Origin: CAVPGP01 sp963704025
Lineage (GTDB): Bacteria; Actinomycetota; Thermoleophilia; Gaiellales; Gaiellaceae
DNA: 64,000 nt
NCBI GenBank assembly: GCA_963704025.1
Contig: CAVPGP010000003.1
Location: 62,001-126,000 of the forward strand
Direction of reading: 5' to 3'
Positions 36,800 through 44,903 of the stretch are shown piece after piece. A program made the position numbers and the translations under genes. Under the pieces are notes generated by a model. The model worked only from the letters and a program-made list of their open reading frames with translations. It was not told where the DNA came from and ran no database searches. Numbering within the stretch: the stretch's first letter is position 1; each line of letters begins with the position of its first letter.

Positions 36800-38509
36800 C
36801 TAGCTCGCCTCCTCGATCAGTCGCTCGGCTGCGCGGTGCGCAAGCGCGGCGATGGTGTTGGACGGGTTCGGCCCCACGGGCCCGGGCATGATCGACCCGT
36901 CGACGATCAGCAATCCGGGGTGCCCGAAGACCCGGCCGTAGGAGTCGACGACGCCCTCGCGCTCGTTCCGTCCCATCGGGCAGCCCCCCAGCGGGTGCAC
37001 CGTGACGAGCCGGCTCAGATGCCAGGTGGGACTGTCGAGGAACGTGGCGTCCAGGGCCTCTGCGATCTCCCGTCCTGTCTTGCGCACCAGGTTGAAGTAC
37101 TCGTTCGAGCGGTCCTTCTGCCAGTCGAGGTCGAGGAAGCCGTCGCTCGTCATGGTCATGCGCCCGTCGGGGATGTCGCGGCCCATCGAGAAGAGCGGCA
37201 TCGAGGACGACGAGAGCGAGCCGGGGCTCCAGAAGTCGGCGATCTCCTTGCCGATGTCGCTGCGCCGGTCGAGGCGCAGCCAGCGCTTGAGCAGCCGCAC
37301 CCCGAGCCTGATCCCCTTCTTGACCACCTGCAGCTGGAAGCTCGACTCGACGATCCAGTTGACGATCTGAGGGTGGCCGCCGTCCTGGATGTAATGCGCC
37401 CGGCCCGGCCCGCCCTCGGCCGCGTCGGGGACGCGGACGGTGCTCGTGATCACCGGGCCGTAGCCGGGGTCGACGATCCGGATGCGACCGTTCTCCTTCG
37501 CGTTCATGGCGATCATCAGGATGTCGCCGTTGCCGGAGAACTGCGTTCCCAGGCGGTCGCTCAGCCCCGGGAATGCGTGCCGGTTCTTCAGCAGCAGATA
37601 CGTCGTCCCGAAGACGCCGGCCGAGAGCACCAGCCGGTCGCAGCTGATCGTGTGCTCGGGGGGCGGCGCCTTGCGCTTCTCGCCTTCGACGGCGCCGGCG
37701 TGGTCGGCGTACGTGACGGTGTAGCCGCCGCCCGGCCGCGGCGCGAAGCTCTTCACCTCGCAGCGCGTGTGGACGTGCGCGCCCTGGCGGAGCGCCGCGT
37801 CGGAGAGGTAGGTGAAGTCGAGCGTGTTCTTGCTGCCGTAGTTGCAGCCGACATTGCACTCGCCGCAGAGGCGGCAGGTCAGCCGGACCTGACCGTGCAG
37901 GTTCGCCGGCTCGTCGAGGATCGGCACGCCCGGCTTCGGCTCTCCGTTCGCCGCGAACGTGACGGCGAGCTTCGGCAGGTACCACTCCAACCCGAGTCTC
38001 TCGGAGGCGAGCTGCATGGCGCGCGTCTTGTAGGTGCGGTCGTACGCCTCGCGCTCGGGGACGCGCTTCGCGGCATCGGTCTCGTAGGGGTACGGGGTCG
38101 CGTCGAGCATCCGCTCGTGTCGCTCGTAGTACGGCTCCAGGTCGTCGCGGGTCACGGGCCACGTCTCTCGTGCGTCGTCGACGAACGTGCTCCGGTCCTT
38201 GCGGATCAGGACGTTCGAGTAGACAAGCGAGCCGCCGCCGAGCCCGCTGGAGACGATGCCGCCGATGCCGCGGAACGACCAGACGTTGAAGATCCCGTGC
38301 AGCCCCTCGCTCGGGTCCCAGAAGTTGCGGCCCGTCTCCCAGGGGCTGCGCGGGAACGAGCCCGGGGGGTACGCCTTGCCGCGCTCGAGCAGGCAGACCG
38401 AGATCCCCACCTCGGAGAGGCGCTGCGTCATCACGGAGCCGCCGAAGCCTGACCCGACGACGACGACGTCGAAATGGCCTTCCGGGGATGAGGTCAAGAG
38501 CGGAGTCAA
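36800..38509 (-). CDS. GMC-family FAD oxidoreductase with CxxCxxCxxxC motif
   Basis: A 569-residue flavoprotein related to cholesterol oxidases. The FAD site is VVVGSGFGGSVMTQRLSEVG, followed by SSGLGGGSLVYSNVLIR. The C-terminal catalytic region has VHPLGGCPMGRNEREGVVDS and IMPGPVGPNPSNTIAALAHR (His and Asn pair). Near residue 215 lies CRLCGECNVGCNYGSKN, four cysteines spaced 2-2-3 as in [4Fe-4S] sites, which classical GMC alcohol oxidases lack. It probably oxidises a secondary alcohol of a hydrophobic substrate and may pass electrons on rather than to oxygen. TTG start at 38509. First gene of a two-gene unit with the SnoaL-like protein, divergent from three flavin oxidoreductases. Confidence 0.87.
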   Translation of the reverse strand: MTPLLTSSPEGHFDVVVVGSGFGGSVMTQRLSEVGISVCLLERGKAYPPGSFPRSPWETGRNFWDPSEGLHGIFNVWSFRGIGGIVSSGLGGGSLVYSNVLIRKDRSTFVDDARETWPVTRDDLEPYYERHERMLDATPYPYETDAAKRVPEREAYDRTYKTRAMQLASERLGLEWYLPKLAVTFAANGEPKPGVPILDEPANLHGQVRLTCRLCGECNVGCNYGSKNTLDFTYLSDAALRQGAHVHTRCEVKSFAPRPGGGYTVTYADHAGAVEGEKRKAPPPEHTISCDRLVLSAGVFGTTYLLLKNRHAFPGLSDRLGTQFSGNGDILMIAMNAKENGRIRIVDPGYGPVITSTVRVPDAAEGGPGRAHYIQDGGHPQIVNWIVESSFQLQVVKKGIRLGVRLLKRWLRLDRRSDIGKEIADFWSPGSLSSSSMPLFSMGRDIPDGRMTMTSDGFLDLDWQKDRSNEYFNLVRKTGREIAEALDATFLDSPTWHLSRLVTVHPLGGCPMGRNEREGVVDSYGRVFGHPGLLIVDGSIMPGPVGPNPSNTIAALAHRAAERLIEEAS

Positions 38510-38571
38510 GGCTGCTGTGCCGCAGCCCGCCCATTCTGCGGAAGCCGCCCTACCTTGTCCAGCCGCCGTTC

Positions 38572-38600
38572 TTGACCGCTCCTGGGAGCGGCCATACAGT
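38572..38600 (+). promoter_or_regulatory. Strong candidate promoter of the flavin-oxidoreductase operon
   Basis: TTGACC (38572-38577) and TACAGT (38595-38600) are separated by 17 bases, a good sigma-70 match. Between the boxes lies a perfect inverted repeat, CCGCTCC-TG-GGAGCGG (38576-38591), well placed for a repressor. It lies in the intergenic region shared with the divergent GMC oxidoreductase. A strong Shine-Dalgarno, GAGGAGGAGG, follows at 38616-38625. Confidence 0.65.
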
Positions 38601-38658
38601 CGGGTGGACCCGGCAGAGGAGGAGGCTTGATGGGCGGACGAGGCCGCACCGTTCGACC

Positions 38659-39996
38659 TTGACTGCGGCCTTGATCTTCGAACCGCTTCGGCTTGGACCG
38701 TTGACGGTCAAGAACCGCGTGCTCCGATCCAGCGTCGCCGGCCGCTTCGACAACTACGACGGCTCGGGCACCGAGGTGCGCATCAACTGGGACGTCAAGT
38801 TCGCGCGCGGCGGCGTCGGCGCGATCATCTCCTCGAACGCCCCGATCCACGAGCACGGGCACATCGTCCCGGGCTACGCGTACCTCGACTCGGACGAGCG
38901 GATCCCCTTCTGGCGCGAGCTCGGCAGGCGCGTCCACGAGCACGACTGCAAGTACATCGCCCAGCTCGTCTTCGCGGGCCGCGAGCGGATCTTGCCCGGC
39001 CTGCGCTACGACTCGTCGCTCGGCGCGACGAACGACTCCGAGCCGGTCAACGGCTTCGCCTGCCGGTCGATGACCGCTGCGCAGATCCGCGAGGTGACCG
39101 GGCAGTTCGTGCAGGCAGCCCGCCGCGCGCGCGAGGCGGGCCTCGACGGCGTCGAGCTGGCCGGCGCGAACGGCATGCTCTTCACGCAGTTCCTGAGCCC
39201 CGCGATCAACTCGCGCAAGGACGACTACGGCGGCCCGCTCGAGAACCGCGCCAGGCTGGCGCTCGAGGTCGTGCGCGCGGTCCGCGCCGAGGTGGGCGAC
39301 GACTTCTGCCTCGGCTTCAAGATCAGCGTCGACGAGTCGCCGAGGGAGCTCCTGCCCTGGCTGCGCCAGGGCAACAGCGTCGGGGACGTCGTCCGGGTCT
39401 GCCGCTGGCTCGAGGAGGCGGGTGTGGACTATCTGCACGTGAGCGCGGGCACGGGCTTCCCACACCCGCGCAACCCTGCCGGCCGGTTCCCCGCGAAGGA
39501 CGTCGTCCGGACCTACGACACGCTGCTCTCGAGCGGCTCGCACACGCTCCGCAACTACCTCGTCTTCCGCACTTGGCCGTTCAGCGCGGTCTTCCGATGG
39601 TGGTGGGAGCGCCCGAGCCGCCGGCTCGGCGTGGAGGGGATCAACCTGCCCGGGGCCCGGGCCGTCAAGCGCGCGGTCTCGATCCCGGTGCTCTGCACCG
39701 GCGGCTTCCAGACGGCATCGGTGATCGCGGGCGCGATCGGCCGCGGCGACTGCGACGGGGTCACCGTCGCGCGCACCGCGGTCGCGAACCCCGACCTGGT
39801 CAGGCATTTCGAGCAGGGGTTGAACGCGCCGCCCCGCCCGTGCACGTACTGCAACAAGTGCCTCTTCAACTTCATCGAGAACCCGCTCGGCTGCTACGAG
39901 GAGGCGCGCTTCGCGTCGAAGGACGAGATGGTCGAGCAGATCCTCTCCGTCTACGAGGTGCCGTCGTACTCGGCCGCTCCCGCGGGGGTCGCATGA
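38659..39996 (+). CDS. NADH:flavin oxidoreductase (old yellow enzyme family), paralogue 1
   Basis: A 445-residue TIM-barrel flavoprotein. It starts IFEPLRLGPLTVKNRVLRSS, with GVELAGANGMLFTQFLSPAI, KDDYGGPLENRARLALEVVR and the phosphate-binding CTGGFQTASVIAGAIGRGDC. Near the C terminus CTYCNKCLFNFIENPLGC gives Cys spacing 2-2-10, as in the [4Fe-4S] site of trimethylamine dehydrogenase/2,4-dienoyl-CoA reductase relatives, but the large C-terminal FAD/NAD domain of those enzymes is missing. The TTG at 38659 overlaps the stop of a ten-codon ORF (ATG 38630) that carries the strong Shine-Dalgarno; TTG 38671 is an alternative. First of three tandem paralogues; probably reduces an enone or similar substrate. 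Confidence 0.85.
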   Translation: MTAALIFEPLRLGPLTVKNRVLRSSVAGRFDNYDGSGTEVRINWDVKFARGGVGAIISSNAPIHEHGHIVPGYAYLDSDERIPFWRELGRRVHEHDCKYIAQLVFAGRERILPGLRYDSSLGATNDSEPVNGFACRSMTAAQIREVTGQFVQAARRAREAGLDGVELAGANGMLFTQFLSPAINSRKDDYGGPLENRARLALEVVRAVRAEVGDDFCLGFKISVDESPRELLPWLRQGNSVGDVVRVCRWLEEAGVDYLHVSAGTGFPHPRNPAGRFPAKDVVRTYDTLLSSGSHTLRNYLVFRTWPFSAVFRWWWERPSRRLGVEGINLPGARAVKRAVSIPVLCTGGFQTASVIAGAIGRGDCDGVTVARTAVANPDLVRHFEQGLNAPPRPCTYCNKCLFNFIENPLGCYEEARFASKDEMVEQILSVYEVPSYSAAPAGVA

Positions 39997-41303
39997 GCGA
40001 CGTGATCTTCGAGCCGCTGCGGTTCCGGAACCTCGAGGTGAAGAACCGCGTCCTCCGCTCCAGCCTGGCCGGCCGCTTCAACAACTACGACGGCACCGGC
40101 AACCGGGCGCACGTCAACTGGGACCTGAAGTTCGCGCGCGGCGGCGTGGGCGCGATCATCTCCTCGAACGCCCCCGTGCACCCGCGCGGGCTGATCGTCC
40201 CGAACTACGCGCACATCGACCGGGACGAGACGATCCCCTTCTGGCGCGAGGTCGTGCAGCGGGTGCACGAGCACGACTGCCGCTACCTCGTGCAGCTCGC
40301 CTTCTCCGGGCGGCAGCGGGACCTCGGCGGCATCCAGTTCGAGCGCGGCTGGAGCTCGACGGACAAGGACGAGCCGATCCACGGCCTCCGCTGCGAGCGG
40401 ATGACCGTCGAGCAGATCCGGGAGCTGGTCCGCTGCTTCGCGCAGGCGGCGAGGCGCGCGCGCGAGGCGGGCGCCGACGGGGTCGAGATCCACGGCTGCA
40501 ACGGCTACCTGATCACGCAGTTCCTCTCGCAGGCGATCAACGACCGGAAGGACGAGTACGGCGGCTCGCTCGAGAACCGCGCCCGGTTCGCGCTCGAGAT
40601 CGTGCGCGCGATCCGCGCCGAGGTGGGCGACGACTTTCACATGCAGTTCAAGATCACCGCCGTCGACTACGGCAACGACCTCTTCCCCTGGTGGAAGAAG
40701 GGCACCACCCTCGAGGAGTCGATCCAGGTCTGCAAGTGGCTCGAGGAGGCAGGCGTCGACGGGTTCCACGTCTCGTCCGGCAACTCGTTCCCGCACCCGC
40801 GCAACCCGGCCGGCGGCTTCCCGATCAAGGACACCGTGCGCGGCTACGACACCATGATCTCGAGCGGGAGGCACACGTTCCGCAACTACCTGATCTTCAA
40901 GCTCTGGCCCTTCAACGCCGTCTTCCGGTGGGCGTGGGAGCGCGCGGCGAAAGGGCACGTCGAGGGGATCAACCTCGGCGACTGCCGCGCCGTGAAGGAG
41001 GCCGTCTCGGTGCCGGTCGTCTGCACGGGCGGCTTCCAGACGGCGTCCGTCGTCGCCGCGGCCATCGACCGCGGCGACTGCGACGGCGTCACGATCGCGC
41101 GGCCGCTGATCGCGAACCCGGATCTCGTCCAGCTCTGGCAGCAGGGTCACGACCGGCCGCCGCGCCCGTGCACCTACTCGAACAAATGCCTGATCAACCA
41201 GGTCGAGAACCCGCTCGGCTGCTACGAGGAGAGCCGTTTCGCGACGCGGGAGGAGATGGTGCAGGAGATCCTCACGGTCTACGAGCCGCCCCAATTCGCA
41301 TGA
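39993..41303 (+). CDS. NADH:flavin oxidoreductase (old yellow enzyme family), paralogue 2
   Basis: A 436-residue paralogue sharing most motifs with its neighbours: IFEPLRFRNLEVKNRVLRSS, GVEIHGCNGYLITQFLSQAI, KDEYGGSLENRARFALEIVR and CTGGFQTASVVAAAIDRGDC. At the cluster site it reads CTYSNKCLINQVENPLGC, so the second of four cysteines is serine. Either it binds a cluster with three cysteines or none, implying a different electron route. The ATG overlaps the stop of paralogue 1 (ATGA). No NAD-binding Rossmann domain follows. The three copies are co-transcribed and probably act on related substrates or as a hetero-oligomer. Confidence 0.85.
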   Translation: MSDVIFEPLRFRNLEVKNRVLRSSLAGRFNNYDGTGNRAHVNWDLKFARGGVGAIISSNAPVHPRGLIVPNYAHIDRDETIPFWREVVQRVHEHDCRYLVQLAFSGRQRDLGGIQFERGWSSTDKDEPIHGLRCERMTVEQIRELVRCFAQAARRAREAGADGVEIHGCNGYLITQFLSQAINDRKDEYGGSLENRARFALEIVRAIRAEVGDDFHMQFKITAVDYGNDLFPWWKKGTTLEESIQVCKWLEEAGVDGFHVSSGNSFPHPRNPAGGFPIKDTVRGYDTMISSGRHTFRNYLIFKLWPFNAVFRWAWERAAKGHVEGINLGDCRAVKEAVSVPVVCTGGFQTASVVAAAIDRGDCDGVTIARPLIANPDLVQLWQQGHDRPPRPCTYSNKCLINQVENPLGCYEESRFATREEMVQEILTVYEPPQFA

Positions 41304-41330
41304 CACAGCTCCCATGACACGGCTCGCGTG

Positions 41331-42719
41331 ATGGCCGACGCGATCTTCGAGCCGCTGCGGTTCCGCAGCCTCGAGCTGCCGAACCGGGTTCTGCGCTCGA
41401 GCATCGCCGGCCGCTTCGACGGCTGGGACGGCTCGGGGCAGCAGGCGCGGATCAACTGGGAGGTCAAGTTCGCCCGGGCCGGCGTCGGCGCGATCGTCTC
41501 CGCGTGGTGCGGTGTCGATCGCCGCGGGTTGATCGTTCCCGGCTATGCCTCGATCGAGGACGACGACCGGATCCCGTTCTGGCGCGAGCTCGGGAAGCAG
41601 GTCCACGCGCACGGCAGCCGCTACATCCTCCAGCTCGCCCACGCGGGCCGGCAACGCGACATTCCGGGAATCGAGTTCCGGAAGGGCCTCAGCTCCACCG
41701 GCAAGTCGGATCCCCTGCACGGCTTCGAGGCCGAGCGCGCCACGCCGGCCGCGCTGCGCGAGATCACCGCCTCGTTCGCGGGCGCCGCGCACCGCGCCCG
41801 GGAGGCGGGGCTCGACGGCATCGAGATCCACGGCGCCAACGGCTACCTCTTCACGCAGTTCCTCTCGTCGGCCATCAACGACCGCGACGACGAGTACGGC
41901 GGGCCGCTCGAGCACCGGGCGCGGCTGCTCCTCGACACCGTCCGCGCGGTCCGCGAGAGCGTCGGGCCCGACTTTCACCTGCAGGTGAAGCTGAGCACGA
42001 CCGAGAAGGCGAACGCCTTCCTCTTCTGGCTCGGGAAGGGCAACACCATCGCCGAGTCCGTGCAGGTGTGCCGCTGGCTCGAGGAGGCCGGTGCGGACGC
42101 GATCCACGTCTCGGCGGGCAGCACCTTTCCGCATCCGCTCAACCCGCGCGGCGGGCTGCCGCTGAAGGAGCTCCGCGACAACTACGACGGCCTGATCTCG
42201 AGCGGCGTGCACGCATTCCGCAACTACCTGCTCTACCGAACACCGCTCGTCAACCGTCTGATGCAGCGCCGCTGGGAGCGTCGCGGCGAGCCGATCGAGG
42301 GCGCGAGCCTCTCCGACGCGCGGGCCGTGAAGGCGGCCGTCTCGATCCCGGTGCTCTGCACGGGCGGCTTCCAGACGGCGTCGGTCGTCCGCGCCGCGCT
42401 CGCCGGGGGGGACTGCGACGCGGTCACGATCGCGCGCCCGCTGGTGGCGAACCCCGACCTGCTGGAGCTCTGGCGCGGCGGCCGGGACGCGCCGCCCCGC
42501 CCGTGCTCGTATTGCAACAAGTGCCTCTACAACCTGCTGGAGCATCCGCTCGCCTGCTACGACGAGCGGCGCTTCGCGAGCCGGGAGGCGATGATCGCGG
42601 AGGCGTACGCCGTCTTCGAGCCGCCGCCGTTCGGGCCCGGATCTACCGCAGCGGCGACAGCGGATCCGCCCACGCCTGCCGCGCGCGAGGATCCCGGAGC
42701 ACGTCCGGCTTCCGCGTGA
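41331..42719 (+). CDS. NADH:flavin oxidoreductase (old yellow enzyme family), paralogue 3
   Basis: A 462-residue paralogue, the most divergent of the three: IFEPLRFRSLELPNRVLRSS, GIEIHGANGYLFTQFLSSAI, DDEYGGPLEHRARLLLDTVR and CTGGFQTASVVRAALAGGDC. The cysteine motif is complete (CSYCNKCLYNLLEHPLAC). The C terminus carries about 30 extra residues rich in Ala, Pro and Thr that run 77 bases into the convergent Vps62-like gene and may be unstructured. The ATG at 41331 is preferred over the adjacent GTG 41328 because it matches the N termini of the others. The gap of 24 bases after paralogue 2 is the only spacing in the set. Confidence 0.85.
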   Translation: MADAIFEPLRFRSLELPNRVLRSSIAGRFDGWDGSGQQARINWEVKFARAGVGAIVSAWCGVDRRGLIVPGYASIEDDDRIPFWRELGKQVHAHGSRYILQLAHAGRQRDIPGIEFRKGLSSTGKSDPLHGFEAERATPAALREITASFAGAAHRAREAGLDGIEIHGANGYLFTQFLSSAINDRDDEYGGPLEHRARLLLDTVRAVRESVGPDFHLQVKLSTTEKANAFLFWLGKGNTIAESVQVCRWLEEAGADAIHVSAGSTFPHPLNPRGGLPLKELRDNYDGLISSGVHAFRNYLLYRTPLVNRLMQRRWERRGEPIEGASLSDARAVKAAVSIPVLCTGGFQTASVVRAALAGGDCDAVTIARPLVANPDLLELWRGGRDAPPRPCSYCNKCLYNLLEHPLACYDERRFASREAMIAEAYAVFEPPPFGPGSTAAATADPPTPAAREDPGARPASA

Positions 42720-43749
42720 GCACGACGTAGTTCCCCGAGCCGAAGCTGCCGGCGAAGATCGGGCCGGTGAGCTCACGCAGATCGTAGTCGCCGGGGCCGA
42801 GCTCCTTCCCTGCCGCGTCGGAGACGTCCACGACCACCGCCCGGCCCTTGAGGCACTCCTTGAAGCTCCCGATCACGCGCTTGCAGACGATCTGGACGCG
42901 GTGCCGTCCCGGCACGAAGTAGTTGGCATGCGAGCCGCGCGCGGGGTAGTCGACGGGATGGCCGTCGACGGTCTGGATGCGCGCCCAGATGTTCGCGTTG
43001 CCGCCCTCGTGCGCCGAGTAGAACGCGTCCACCGGCTGCCTGTTCTCGTCCAGCCGCACGGTGATCTGCTCCCAGTCCGATTCGTGCTCGTTCAGGCGGT
43101 AGTTGAAGAGGTAGAGGAACCAGAACTGGACGGCGTAGTCGCCCGTGTCGTCGTAGCGGCTGACGTGGTAGTAGACGGTCGGCTGCGCGCCGGAGCGGAG
43201 CAGCTTGTCTCCTATCGCGGCGTAGGCGCGCTCGGAGTGCTTGGGCGGGTCGGGCTCAACGCCGCGCACGTCGAGGTAGAGGAAGCAGCCCGTGAGGCAG
43301 TTTCCGAGGCTCTCGGGGAGGTTGTCCTCGCCCACGATCGCCTTCAGCAGGCGCACGAAGCGGCCCGACTGCTCCTTCAGCTGCGTGCGGCTCACGTAGG
43401 CGGCCCGCGAGATCGGGACGAAGAGCTCTTTGGAGTCGTAGCGGAGCACTGGGGCGACGCCGGCCGCGATCTGCGCGCCCTCCGCGCCCGTGATCTGCGT
43501 CTGCGGCGGCACGTCCGCCGCGAGCGGCCCGCGCTCGTGCACGAAGTCGAGAAAGAGCACGGCGGAGACGCCGGCTGCGCCGACGACGATCGCCAGCACG
43601 ACGCCGAGCGTGGCGAGGACGTGGACCCACCAGGGCGAGTCCGCGAAACGCCGGAACCAGCGCCTGGGCAGGCTGGCCTTCTCGGGCGTCGCCTTGTCCG
43701 GTGTCTCCTCGACCGGTCCGGTGGGCCCGCCGGGGCCGACCGCCGTCAC
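42643..43749 (-). CDS. Membrane-anchored Vps62-like (DUF946-type) protein
   Basis: A 368-residue protein. After a Pro/Thr/Glu-rich N-terminal tail there is one membrane helix (VHVLATLGVVLAIVVGAAGV), then an extracytoplasmic domain with VLRYDSKELFVPISRAAYV, VYYHVSRYDDTGDYAVQFWF, NEHESDWEQITVRLDENRQP, YSAHEGG and RGSHANYFVPGRH. These resemble the Vps62/DUF946 family, often found as secreted or surface proteins of unknown function. The GTG at 43749 was preferred; an open frame upstream to 43944 is low complexity. It overlaps the 3' end of the third flavin oxidoreductase by 77 bases. No functional link to neighbours is evident. Confidence 0.7.
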   Translation of the reverse strand: MTAVGPGGPTGPVEETPDKATPEKASLPRRWFRRFADSPWWVHVLATLGVVLAIVVGAAGVSAVLFLDFVHERGPLAADVPPQTQITGAEGAQIAAGVAPVLRYDSKELFVPISRAAYVSRTQLKEQSGRFVRLLKAIVGEDNLPESLGNCLTGCFLYLDVRGVEPDPPKHSERAYAAIGDKLLRSGAQPTVYYHVSRYDDTGDYAVQFWFLYLFNYRLNEHESDWEQITVRLDENRQPVDAFYSAHEGGNANIWARIQTVDGHPVDYPARGSHANYFVPGRHRVQIVCKRVIGSFKECLKGRAVVVDVSDAAGKELGPGDYDLRELTGPIFAGSFGSGNYVVLTRKPDVLRDPRARQAWADPLSPLR

Positions 43750-43915
43750 CGAGGGCGTCCCGAAGCAGCCGCCCGCAGACCCGGGGCCGGCCTGGCCGCA
43801 GCGCTCATGGATGCGGGAGCGCCCATCCGACTCGCTGATTCTGTCGGGTGGGCGGCCGCCTGACAACCTGCGGCGTTGAATCCCCCGGGGCGCACGGTCA
43901 AGATGGGGCGCGGCA

Positions 43916-44476
43916 ATGGCGCAATGGGTCGACATCGCCGTCACGATCGTCTTGGGCGTCGTCGGCCTCTATCTGGCTCACTCGTTCCGCCGGCAGGTCC
44001 AGGCGAAGGTCGCGGACAAGCGGTTCGACTCCTACGGCGCGCTCTGGTCGAAGCTGAAGGTCGCCTCACCCCTGCGGCGGGTGACCGGGGAAGGGCCGCT
44101 CGACGCCGAAGAGCGGAGGAAGCTCTACGACGCGTGCACCGACTGGTACTTCGACGCGGGCAACGGGATGCTCCTCTCCGAGCAGGCGCGGAACATCTAC
44201 CTGGCGGCGAAGGAGAACCTGATCTGCGAGGTGGACGCCCTGCGGCCGGCGTCGTTGCAGGAGCGGGTGCGCGCGGCCCACGATCCGGATGCGGTCCGAG
44301 GCTGGGAGTCCATGCGCCAGTTCTCGCTTTTGCGGACGGCGATGCGCGGCGACATCGCGATCTACACGAGCCCCTGGGGCGAGAGCCTCGACGAGTCGGA
44401 CAAGGAGTTTCTCCGCGCCTGCCGGGTCGACCTCTCCCGCGAGCCGTGGCGTTCGTCCGCCCGGCGCGCCCAGTAG
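43916..44476 (+). CDS. Hypothetical protein with one N-terminal membrane helix
   Basis: A 186-residue protein. Residues 4-22 (WVDIAVTIVLGVVGLYLAH) form a membrane anchor followed by a basic stretch, giving a cytoplasmic C-terminal domain of about 160 residues that is predicted mainly helical and charged (AEERRKLYDACTDWYFDAGN, LLSEQARNIYLAAKENL). I do not recognise a catalytic motif. The ATG at 43916 fits the helix position. It is followed 10 bases later by a thioesterase reading frame and could be co-expressed with it. Similar small anchored proteins are common in actinobacteria; function unknown. Confidence 0.7.
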   Translation: MAQWVDIAVTIVLGVVGLYLAHSFRRQVQAKVADKRFDSYGALWSKLKVASPLRRVTGEGPLDAEERRKLYDACTDWYFDAGNGMLLSEQARNIYLAAKENLICEVDALRPASLQERVRAAHDPDAVRGWESMRQFSLLRTAMRGDIAIYTSPWGESLDESDKEFLRACRVDLSREPWRSSARRAQ

Positions 44477-44486
44477 CGTTCACGCT

Positions 44487-44873
44487 CTGTCCGAGAAGCG
44501 CATCGAGATCCGCTGGCGCGACCTGGACGCCTACGGGCACGTCAACCAGGCCGTCTACGTGACCTACGCCGAGGAGGTGCTGGACGACTGGTTCCGCCGC
44601 CGGCTCGGGCTCGAGCCGGGGCACGTCTGGGACTACGTCGCGGCTCGGACGACGCTCCTCTACCGGGCTGAGCTCCGCCAGACCGACGGGCACGCCGTCG
44701 GTAGCGTCGAGCTCGTCCGGCTCGGTACCTCCAGCGTCACCGCGAGGATCGACCTGCGGCGGCCGGACGGGACGCTCGCCGCGGAGGTCGAGGCCGTGGT
44801 CGTCGCGGTCGCGGGCCGGGGCGGCGGGTCACGCCCGCTCACCGACCGCGAGCGCGCGGCCCTCGGTGGCTGA
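44487..44873 (+). CDS. Acyl-CoA thioesterase, 4HBT (YbgC-type) hotdog fold
   Basis: A protein of about 128 residues. The hotdog signature is IEIRWRDLDAYGHVNQAVYVTYAEE, with the catalytic aspartate in DLDAYGHVN, followed by YRAELRQTDGHAVGSVELVR and DLRRPDGTLAAEVEAVVVAV. It would hydrolyse a short or aromatic acyl-CoA. No ATG, GTG or TTG lies in frame before the conserved core; the CTG at 44487 is the only near-cognate start that keeps it, 10 bases after the upstream stop. A sequence error hiding a normal start is the alternative. It is convergent with the UgpC-like gene. Confidence 0.7.
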   Translation: MSEKRIEIRWRDLDAYGHVNQAVYVTYAEEVLDDWFRRRLGLEPGHVWDYVAARTTLLYRAELRQTDGHAVGSVELVRLGTSSVTARIDLRRPDGTLAAEVEAVVVAVAGRGGGSRPLTDRERAALGG

Positions 44874-44903
44874 GCAGCCACATGACGCTTCCGGAGCGAG
44901 GGC

